From assembly GCA_044371755.1 (NCBI GenBank), contig JBILSZ010000070.1, positions 1-14,957 on the forward strand: a stretch of DNA of 14,957 bases, read 5' to 3'. This DNA comes from JAIXWP01 sp044371755. Its GTDB lineage: Bacteria; Bacteroidota; Bacteroidia; Flavobacteriales_D; Sanyastnellaceae. The position numbers were made by a program, and so were the translations under genes. This document shows, piece by piece, positions 1-6,629 of this stretch (its first letter is position 1; each line of letters begins with the position of its first letter). The notes under the pieces were generated by a model, which was given only the letters and a program-made list of their open reading frames with translations, was not told the origin of the DNA and searched no databases.

Positions 1-1706
1 TTCACTACTGAAGTATCACGCATGATGGTAACGCTATAAGGCGCTGCGATGTCTCCAGCATTGAAGACACTCAGTTGGGCCTTTCCGTCTTTCACTTTAA
101 ATCCATCTGCCTTGTAATCTACCACGTCATCCGTTTTGATGACATCATTAAAAAACCAATCCAAATTACGCTTTGCTGTTTCTTCAAATATTTGTTGAAT
201 ATCGTCTGGACCGGGGTGTTTGAATTTCCATTTTTCAAAATAGGCATGCATGCATTCTTTAAAAAGATCATCTCCTAAATAGTTTCTCAGATAGTTGAAT
301 GAAAGGCCTGTCTTCTTGTACATAATGGAACCGTAGTTCATTCCTGTAAAGTCTGCGCTGTGCGTTTGAATGGGTTGATCTTTTCCGTAGCGTGCAGCGA
401 AGTTGTACATCACTTCGTTTTGGTAGTTCAATGGATATTTTTCCAAATTAAGTTTTTGTCCAACTTTTTCTTCCAGAATACCATTATAAATTTTAGCGTC
501 TTGGTATTTCCATTCCATGGTGAGGGTTTCGAGGAATGAGTTGATTCCCTCGTCCATCCAGCCATTGCTGCGCTCGTTGCTTCCGAGAATTCCGTAGAAC
601 CAGTTGTGACCCACTTCGTGAATAATCACTGTGGCTAATTGAAAATCATTTCCTGAATTTCCAATGACAGTCACGTTGGGGTACTCCATTCCGCCGCCCG
701 CTGAGATGGTTCCATCTACTGCTGTGCATTGATTGTATGGATAATCGCCCGCCCATAATGAATAGTGATAAAGACCATCGTTGATGTATTCCACACCTTT
801 TTCCCACTGCTTTGCATTCAGTGGTGTAAACATTGCCCAAGTGGTGACTTCGTGATTGGTGTTGGGTAGCACAACACTTCCTTTTCTTACGATCCAGCGC
901 TTGTCAGCAAACCAACCGAAGTCATGCACATTGCTTTGAATGTAGCGCAATGTCTTCATCTCTTCATCACTTGGAGGAAATTGATTGTTCAAAGCTTCTG
1001 GCAGCGCTGCTTCAGCAAGTTTATTTAATCGCTCTACCTCTGATGCCGTCTGCAAATCTCCTGTGGCCCCCACGCTGTAGTTGGCAGGAAGGGTAATACT
1101 CACATCAAACTTTCCAAACTCACTGTAAAATTCACCTTGTGTGAGATATGGGATGGGGTGCCATCCATCGCGATCGTAGACCGAAGGCTTTGGATACCAC
1201 TGTGTGATTTGGTAGCTCTGCTCGATATGACCTAAGCGTGAGATAGAACCACTCGGTAATTTTACTCTGAATGGAGTCTTGAATACCACCTTTTCTCCTG
1301 GTAAAATTGGCTTGCTGATATTGATTTTTGCGATGTCTTCAAAGCCTTTGAAAAATTCATAGGTTACGGCTTGGCCATTCATGGTAAATGCGAGTGAGTC
1401 GATGCCACCGCGATCTTTATTTTTTGAATAATAAAGAAAGAAATTTCCGTCGCGGGCCATTTGTTGAGCCAATGCAGTCTTTTCATTCTTGTACGCATTT
1501 GGCCACAAGTGCATAAAGAATTCGCTCAATGTATCAGGTGACTGATTGATGTATTCGATGGTAATATCTCCGTGCAGGAAGTGTGTGCGATCATCAAGAC
1601 GCACGTTAATGGTCGTATTTACTTCTTGCTGAAAATAGTCACGTTTGCTCTGTGAGTGCGCCTGATGCCCCATTAAAGCGAGCATTGCAAGTAGAAAGTA
1701 TTTCAT
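1..1706 (-). CDS. Secreted M1-family metallopeptidase (C-terminus cut off by window edge)
   Basis: I translated the minus strand from the ATG at 1704-1706; the frame stays open for about 568 codons to the left edge, so the C-terminus is missing. The N-terminus (MKYFLLAMLALMGHQAHSQS) is a typical Sec signal peptide, so the enzyme should act in the periplasm or outside the cell. The gluzincin signature is complete: HEVGH at residues 363-367 and the third zinc ligand E386 exactly 18 residues later (context NGWMDEG). The upstream substrate-recognition motif reads GGGMEY (337-342) in place of the usual GAMEN, and a Tyr in MYKKTG (Y463) fits the transition-state-stabilising tyrosine of M1 enzymes. 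The family removes N-terminal residues from peptides using zinc. It belongs to the long 'GGGMEYP' M1 group common in Bacteroidota and differs from the other M1 enzyme at 11503. It follows the tlpA-like gene on the same strand but lies beyond a terminator, so it is probably transcribed on its own. The natural substrate is unknown. Confidence 0.93.
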   Translation of the reverse strand, partial: MKYFLLAMLALMGHQAHSQSKRDYFQQEVNTTINVRLDDRTHFLHGDITIEYINQSPDTLSEFFMHLWPNAYKNEKTALAQQMARDGNFFLYYSKNKDRGGIDSLAFTMNGQAVTYEFFKGFEDIAKINISKPILPGEKVVFKTPFRVKLPSGSISRLGHIEQSYQITQWYPKPSVYDRDGWHPIPYLTQGEFYSEFGKFDVSITLPANYSVGATGDLQTASEVERLNKLAEAALPEALNNQFPPSDEEMKTLRYIQSNVHDFGWFADKRWIVRKGSVVLPNTNHEVTTWAMFTPLNAKQWEKGVEYINDGLYHYSLWAGDYPYNQCTAVDGTISAGGGMEYPNVTVIGNSGNDFQLATVIIHEVGHNWFYGILGSNERSNGWMDEGINSFLETLTMEWKYQDAKIYNGILEEKVGQKLNLEKYPLNYQNEVMYNFAARYGKDQPIQTHSADFTGMNYGSIMYKKTGLSFNYLRNYLGDDLFKECMHAYFEKWKFKHPGPDDIQQIFEETAKRNLDWFFNDVIKTDDVVDYKADGFKVKDGKAQLSVFNAGDIAAPYSVTIMRDTSVV

Positions 1707-1761
1707 GAGGTTGTGGTTTGTTGTAATTTTGGATAAGACGCCAATCAAGGGTGAAAGTTAC

Positions 1762-1799
1762 AAAAAAACAAACCGCACCATCCTTTCGAATGATGCGGT
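1762..1799 (-). terminator. Rho-independent terminator after the lpxK-gatB-tlpA operon
   Basis: Read on the minus strand, a 10-bp stem (ACCGCATCAT pairing with ATGGTGCGGT, one G-U wobble; plus-strand arms 1772-1781 and 1790-1799) with an 8-nt loop is followed by a T-rich tail (plus-strand A-run 1762-1770). It lies 26 nt beyond the stop of the tlpA-like gene and separates that operon from the M1 peptidase gene. The opposite strand has only a weak T tail, so it is mainly a minus-strand terminator. Confidence 0.85.
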
Positions 1800-1825
1800 C
1801 TTTCAACAGTTACTAAAAAGGTCGG

Positions 1826-2980
1826 CTAGCGACCAAAAATCTGTTTTAGGTTACTTTCCAGCAGCGGCCCTCTAATATTGTTGCCGAATGCAATAACCTT
1901 TCCTTCCTTATCAATCAAGACAGGGAATGGAATGCTGTGTACGCCATAGTCTTGAGCGGCTTTACTTTCCCAGAATTTCAAATCGCTCACGTGATTTGGC
2001 CATGTTAGTTTATCCTGTGCAATGGCTTGTTTCCAAGGATCAGCGCTCTTATCAAGAGATACGCTAAATACCTCGAAACCATCTTTCTTGTATTTGTTAT
2101 AAACTTCCACCACGTTTGGATTTTCTCTGCGACAAGGTCCGCACCACGAAGCCCAAAAGTCGATGAGTACCACTTTTCCTTTTAGGTCAGAAAGCTTTTT
2201 CACTTTGCCATTTGGATCGGGCATCACGATATCTGGTACTGGATTTCCCACAGAAATTTTGGCTCCTGGAGGTGTGCCTTCATCTTGTGGTTCGGCACCT
2301 TTGAGGGCAAAGCGATCTACTTGTTGCTTGAGCAATTTGTAGTGCATGCTGTGCCCCATTGCTGGTTTCAAATCATCCAATACCTTTCTGAATGTCGCTT
2401 GTTCACCTTTTGGGTCGAGCATTTGCACCACAGCAAGAGCAGGTGGAGTGGCGCTATTTGATTGCAACCAAGATTTGAGATGCTCGGTTCTTTTCTTTCT
2501 GATGCCAATTACTTCATCGCGCAATTGTGCCTGACGTTCAGGAGAGGTTTCCGTCTGAAGTGCTACTAGTGCTTTTTCTTCATCTGTAAAAAAAGTATCC
2601 ATTGATTTTTCAAACTCTCTCAACGAAAGGGTCTGTTCAGATCCTTTCACCACCGCATTCCCGTTAAGTTTTCCTGCCTCACCATTGATTTCAATGCTTT
2701 CGGTGCTATCAGCAACGAGTACTACGAAATCACGGTCGCTGAGTACCACGCGATAAAAATCCAATTCTAATGACTGCTGCGGTACAATGTTGAAAGAGCC
2801 GTCAGCGGCAATAACAGTAGAGTCAGTGCGGCCCCAGCGATTGTTTACCAAACGCTCGAGATAAATGGTCTGTCCTTCACCTCCAGTGATTTTTCCTTTG
2901 ATTGCAGAACTGCCGCCACCAGAACATGCTGTGAGAGCGATGAATAGGAGGCTAACAGCCGATGTAGTGATTAACTTCAT
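1826..2980 (-). CDS. TlpA-like thioredoxin-fold lipoprotein with DUF4369-type N-terminus
   Basis: The 384-residue product begins with a lipoprotein signal (lipobox LTAC, lipidated Cys19), so it is probably anchored in a membrane facing the periplasm. Residues about 25-115 (GKITGGEGQTIYLERL...) form a beta-rich region resembling DUF4369, the domain that precedes TlpA-type thioredoxins in Bacteroidota. A charged helical linker follows at about 120-235. The thioredoxin/AhpC-TSA domain covers about 245-384, with the redox motif WCGPC (C280, C283) and a cis-proline region SIPFPVLID (349-357). Family members reduce or exchange disulfides in envelope proteins, for example during cytochrome c maturation; the partner here is unknown. 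Its ATG overlaps the gatB stop by one base (TAATG on the minus strand), which suggests translational coupling, and a terminator follows. The link to gatB and lpxK looks like operon co-location rather than a shared pathway. Confidence 0.92.
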   Translation of the reverse strand: MKLITTSAVSLLFIALTACSGGGSSAIKGKITGGEGQTIYLERLVNNRWGRTDSTVIAADGSFNIVPQQSLELDFYRVVLSDRDFVVLVADSTESIEINGEAGKLNGNAVVKGSEQTLSLREFEKSMDTFFTDEEKALVALQTETSPERQAQLRDEVIGIRKKRTEHLKSWLQSNSATPPALAVVQMLDPKGEQATFRKVLDDLKPAMGHSMHYKLLKQQVDRFALKGAEPQDEGTPPGAKISVGNPVPDIVMPDPNGKVKKLSDLKGKVVLIDFWASWCGPCRRENPNVVEVYNKYKKDGFEVFSVSLDKSADPWKQAIAQDKLTWPNHVSDLKFWESKAAQDYGVHSIPFPVLIDKEGKVIAFGNNIRGPLLESNLKQIFGR

Positions 2981-4437
2981 TATGCTTCGTTAAGTAATTC
3001 TTGAATGATTGATGATGCTACTTTTGGATTGGCCTTGCCACCTGTTTTCTTCATGAGTTCACCCATGAATAAACCAAGCATACCCTTATTTCCTTTTTTA
3101 TAATTTTCTACTTTATCTGGCCAAGCTGCTAGGACTTCACGCGCCATATTTTTAATCTCATCTTCACCTGCATCTTGAATAAGATTCAATTCCTCTGCTA
3201 TTTGTTGAGCGCTTTTAGAAGCCTCATTAGCAAGGATGGGAAGTATTTTTTCTGCTGCTGCAGATGCGCTGATCTTGCCGCCTTCCACCAACGTGATGAT
3301 GCCCGCAATCTGAGATGGCGTGGCCTTTAAATCATCAATGTGAATGGCATTCTCGTTCAAATAAGCTTTGATCGGACCAATCAACCAATTGCATGCTGCT
3401 TTGTAATTTGCAGTATGTTGAATCAATGATTCATACCACATCGCGATTTCCTTTTCATTGGTGAGCATGGTAGCGTCGTATTCCGACAAGCCAAACTCTG
3501 CAGTGTACTTTTTGAAAAGCTCATTGGGCAAGGCAGGCATAGAGTTTTTAATTTCCTCTATTTCTTCCAATGAAATCTCTAAAGGCTGAAGATCGGGCTC
3601 AGGAAAATAGCGGTAGTCGTGCGCCAATTCTTTGCTGCGCAAACTAAATGTAGTACCGTTGGCGGCGTCAAAACTCCTCGTTTCCTGCACAATCACACCT
3701 CCCGCTTCGATGATATCGATCTGGCGTATCATCTCGTGGTCGATTGCACGTTGTACGTTGCGAATGGAGTTCATATTCTTTACCTCGCAGCGTGTTCCAA
3801 ATTTCTCTGCCCCTTTCAATCGCACGCTCACGTTGGCATCGCAGCGCATCGAACCTTCTTCCATGTTGCCATCGCAAATGCCTAAGTAGCGAATCAACTT
3901 GCGCAATTCAGTGAGGTAGCTGTACGCATCTTTTGAAGATCGAATATCCGGTTCGCTCACCACTTCGATGAGCGGCACGCCAGCGCGATTGAGGTCGATC
4001 AATGTATCGAAAGGGTCTTGATCGTGCATCGACTTACCGGCGTCCTCTTCGAGGTGTGCACGAGTGATATTGATTTTTATTTCTTTCCCATCTTCCGTTT
4101 TTATCGGAATGTAACCGCCCGTACAGATAGGAGTTTTATCTTGTGTGATTTGATATCCCTTTGGAAGGTCGGCGTAGAAATAATTTTTTCTCGCAAAATA
4201 AACATTGCGATTCACCTCCATATCGCAAGCGATGGCGAGGCGAATGGCATATTCGATAGATCGTTTATTGACTCTTGGAAGCGTGCCCGGATGGCCAAGT
4301 GTAATTGGATTCACATTGGTATTAGGGAGGCTGCCATAAAGATTTGAATCAGCAGAGTATGCTTTGCTTTTGGTTTGAAGTTGCATGTGCACCTCCAATC
4401 CGACCACCAGTTCGTATTTATCGTAGACGCTGCTCAC
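2980..4437 (-). CDS. gatB: Asp-tRNA(Asn)/Glu-tRNA(Gln) amidotransferase subunit B
   Basis: The 485-residue length matches full-length GatB. This subunit binds mischarged Glu-tRNA(Gln) or Asp-tRNA(Asn), phosphorylates the aminoacyl carboxylate with ATP, and completes amidation with ammonia delivered from GatA. Family motifs are clear: VGLEVHMQLQTKSK (12-25), HPGTLPRVN (49-57), FARKNYFYADLPKGYQITQ (81-99), LNRAGVPLIEVVSEPD (149-164) and EEGSMRCDANVSVR (193-206). The tRNA-binding YqeY-like tail covers about 335-485. The start is GTG at 4435-4437. It is preferred because VGLEVH lies only 11 residues downstream and an AGAAGG sequence lies 11 nt upstream, inside the end of lpxK. Only 3 nt separate it from the lpxK stop, and its stop overlaps the tlpA-like start. 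gatA and gatC are not in the window; scattered gat genes are common. Confidence 0.97.
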   Translation of the reverse strand: MSSVYDKYELVVGLEVHMQLQTKSKAYSADSNLYGSLPNTNVNPITLGHPGTLPRVNKRSIEYAIRLAIACDMEVNRNVYFARKNYFYADLPKGYQITQDKTPICTGGYIPIKTEDGKEIKINITRAHLEEDAGKSMHDQDPFDTLIDLNRAGVPLIEVVSEPDIRSSKDAYSYLTELRKLIRYLGICDGNMEEGSMRCDANVSVRLKGAEKFGTRCEVKNMNSIRNVQRAIDHEMIRQIDIIEAGGVIVQETRSFDAANGTTFSLRSKELAHDYRYFPEPDLQPLEISLEEIEEIKNSMPALPNELFKKYTAEFGLSEYDATMLTNEKEIAMWYESLIQHTANYKAACNWLIGPIKAYLNENAIHIDDLKATPSQIAGIITLVEGGKISASAAAEKILPILANEASKSAQQIAEELNLIQDAGEDEIKNMAREVLAAWPDKVENYKKGNKGMLGLFMGELMKKTGGKANPKVASSIIQELLNEA

Positions 4438-4440
4438 TTT

Positions 4441-5490
4441 TTATTTATCCTTCTTTATTTTTTTAATAAAATCCATCAACACTTCTTCCCAAGTTTTTCC
4501 TTTGTCGTGATGCACCTTGATTTCAATGGGCACATAATACAGGGGAAGGTCTTTTGCTCGAATCAAATTTTTCCATTTTACAGCATCTTTCTCTGTCATC
4601 AGAATGATGCTAAAAGGGTCTGCGAAGGTACCAAATTCCGCGCGAAGGGAGGTAATGTCTTCCTCATTAAAATGGTGGTGATCCGGCAGAGATTTGAATT
4701 TTTTAAGAGAAAAAAAACTTGCAACGTAATTCTTAAACGGCTCATTATTGGCCAATCCTGCCAAACCCAAGACATTCGAAGGCTTGAAATCCAAGAGTTG
4801 ATCATTGTAAACCCCTCTAGGTGAGCCATATACCACTGATGTAAAGAAGATGGGTTTACTCACCAGTTCCGGAAACTTTGAAAGCCATTGAAGTTTTTGT
4901 TTTTCAGATAGTTCAGACTGTGATTTGGTCACAAATATCATGTCGGCGCTTTTCCAGCGGCTTTTCAAGTCTCTGAGGGAGCCTGAGGGCACTAGGTGAT
5001 CGTTGAAAAAAGGCTTGTTGAAATCGGTCAATAGAATGGAAATATCACCTCTGAGCGGCCTGTGCTGCATCGCATCATCGAGGAGTACCCATTGAGTCTG
5101 CGGATATCGCGAGGCGATGGTGCGCACCCCTTCTACCCTATTCTCGCAGACCGCCACAGGAGTGTCTGGGAGATTTTGTTTTAGCAGTAAAGGCTCGTCT
5201 CCGAAATCCTGAGCAATGCCATTTTCTACTACCTCCAAAAATCCTGTCGTGAGGCGGCCATAGCCACGGGATAGAAGGGCTAATTCAAAATTCTTTTTTA
5301 TAAAATTAGAAAACATGAGGGCATGCGGTGTTTTGCCAGTGCCTCCCAGATTGAGATTGCCCACTACGATGGTAGGGATGGCGCCCCTGCTGCTTTTGAG
5401 CACACCACTATCGTAGAGGGTATGCCTCAGCCACAAAATAGCTCCGTAGAGGAGACTAAATGGATAAAGAATGATGGATAGTAGCGTCAT
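4441..5490 (-). CDS. lpxK: Tetraacyldisaccharide 4'-kinase (lipid A biosynthesis)
   Basis: LpxK phosphorylates the 4' position of the tetraacyldisaccharide 1-phosphate at the inner membrane to give lipid IVA, a late step of lipid A synthesis. The chosen start (ATG 5488-5490) gives 349 residues beginning MTLLSIILYPFSLLYG, the usual hydrophobic membrane-association helix of the family. The P-loop VGNLNLGGTGKTPH lies at about residues 43-56. It is followed by LLDDAMQHRPL and DHLVPSGSLRD (matching the family DDxxQHR and LLPAGxLRE motifs) and by LMTEKDAVKW near residue 300. The frame continues upstream to an ATG at 5568, but that would add 26 residues and overlap the start of the divergent nif3-like gene, so the shorter form is preferred. 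It leads the lpxK-gatB-tlpA operon. The 40-bp gap 5491-5530 must hold or flank its promoter; I see no convincing box there. Confidence 0.94.
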   Translation of the reverse strand: MTLLSIILYPFSLLYGAILWLRHTLYDSGVLKSSRGAIPTIVVGNLNLGGTGKTPHALMFSNFIKKNFELALLSRGYGRLTTGFLEVVENGIAQDFGDEPLLLKQNLPDTPVAVCENRVEGVRTIASRYPQTQWVLLDDAMQHRPLRGDISILLTDFNKPFFNDHLVPSGSLRDLKSRWKSADMIFVTKSQSELSEKQKLQWLSKFPELVSKPIFFTSVVYGSPRGVYNDQLLDFKPSNVLGLAGLANNEPFKNYVASFFSLKKFKSLPDHHHFNEEDITSLRAEFGTFADPFSIILMTEKDAVKWKNLIRAKDLPLYYVPIEIKVHHDKGKTWEEVLMDFIKKIKKDK

Positions 5491-5530
5491 CTTTTTTAAC
5501 TTCGGCGGCAGCAAAGAAAACGAGTAAAGT

Positions 5531-6625
5531 ATGAAAATCCGCGAAATCCTGTCATTTCTTGAAAACAAAGCACCTTTTCATTTTCAAGAAAGCTATGACA
5601 ACAGCGGTTTATTAGTAGGAAGTCCTGATTCGGAAGCAAATGGAGCACTCATAAGCCTCGATTGCACCGAAGCGGTGGTGGACGAAGCCCTCTCCAAGGG
5701 TGTTAACACCATTATCTCACATCACCCTATTGTATTCTCAGGATTGAAGCGCCTTACAGGAAAAAACTATATCGAGCGCGTGGTGATGAAGGCCATCAAG
5801 CACGATTTGAACCTCATCTCCTATCACACCAACCTCGACAATGTGATGGAAGGCGTAAATCGCAAGATGTGTGAAAAATTGGGGCTGACGAATGTGCGCA
5901 TCCTTGATCCTAAAAAGGAAATGCTCTGCAAATTGGTTGTTTTCACACCTCTAAGCCATGCCGAAAATGTGCGCCAGGCGATGTTTGATTCAGGGGCTGG
6001 ACACATTGGAAATTACAGCGAATGCAGCTTCAATACTGCTGGCAACGGCACCTTCAAGGGCAATGAAGCCAGCAAAGGATATGTGGGTGAGCCCAACAAA
6101 CTTCATATCGAGCAAGAAGAAAAAACTGAAGTCATTCTCCCAAAACACAAGGTAGATGCGGTGGTGCGAGCAATGAAAGCTGCGCATCCCTACGAAGAAG
6201 TAGCCTACGACATCTATCCTCTCATGAATTCTTGGCAAGAGGTAGGCAGCGGCATGGTAGGCGAATGGGCTGAGGAGAAAGAAATGCATGAAGCCTTAAA
6301 ATTTATCAAGGAAGCCTTTGGTGCGGGTGTTGTTCGATACACGCATTCGAAACATGCAAAAGTGCGGAGAGTAGCGCTGTGTGGCGGCAGCGGCAGTTTT
6401 TTATTACCTCAAGCAATGCAATCCGGAGCGCAGATTTTTGTGAGCTCCGACTTCAAATACCACCAGTTTTTTGATGGTGAAGACAAGATCACCATAGCGG
6501 ATATTGGACATTTTGAAGGCGAACAATTCACAATTGCACTTATAAGTGATTGGTTCGCAGAAAAATTTCCTACTTTCGCAACCCACAAAACCGGGGTGGT
6601 TACCAATCCCATTAACTATCTCTGA
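5531..6625 (+). CDS. Nif3-like dinuclear metal-centre protein with inserted PII-like domain
   Basis: The 364-residue protein matches the Nif3/YqfO/YbgI family, hexameric toroids holding two metal ions per subunit; the cellular reaction is still unsettled, with links to GTP cyclohydrolase I-type 2 annotations. Metal-ligand motifs are visible: SHHPIVF with H64/H65, SYHTNLD with H99 and D103, and near the C-terminus DIGHFEGEQ with H327 and E331. Residues about 130-235 form the insertion typical of the long YqfO-type members (KLVVFTP..., ending AAHPYEEVAYDIYPL), a PII/CutA-like domain. The ATG at 5531 is preferred because MKIREILSFLE is the standard family N-terminus. It is divergent from lpxK, 40 bp away. 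The coiled-coil/zinc-ribbon-like gene starts 4 nt downstream; Nif3 genes are often paired with this partner in bacteria, which points to a functional link of unknown nature. Confidence 0.93.
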   Translation: MKIREILSFLENKAPFHFQESYDNSGLLVGSPDSEANGALISLDCTEAVVDEALSKGVNTIISHHPIVFSGLKRLTGKNYIERVVMKAIKHDLNLISYHTNLDNVMEGVNRKMCEKLGLTNVRILDPKKEMLCKLVVFTPLSHAENVRQAMFDSGAGHIGNYSECSFNTAGNGTFKGNEASKGYVGEPNKLHIEQEEKTEVILPKHKVDAVVRAMKAAHPYEEVAYDIYPLMNSWQEVGSGMVGEWAEEKEMHEALKFIKEAFGAGVVRYTHSKHAKVRRVALCGGSGSFLLPQAMQSGAQIFVSSDFKYHQFFDGEDKITIADIGHFEGEQFTIALISDWFAEKFPTFATHKTGVVTNPINYL

Positions 6626-6629
6626 AACT

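Noticed and set aside
3619..3889. Small plus-strand frames opposite gatB
   Set aside because: They are antisense shadows of a strongly conserved gatB coding region with no recognisable product.
5491..5568. Upstream 26-residue extension of LpxK to an ATG at 5568
   Set aside because: It would overlap the divergent nif3-like start and add sequence not seen in the family. The ATG at 5490 gives the usual N-terminal helix.
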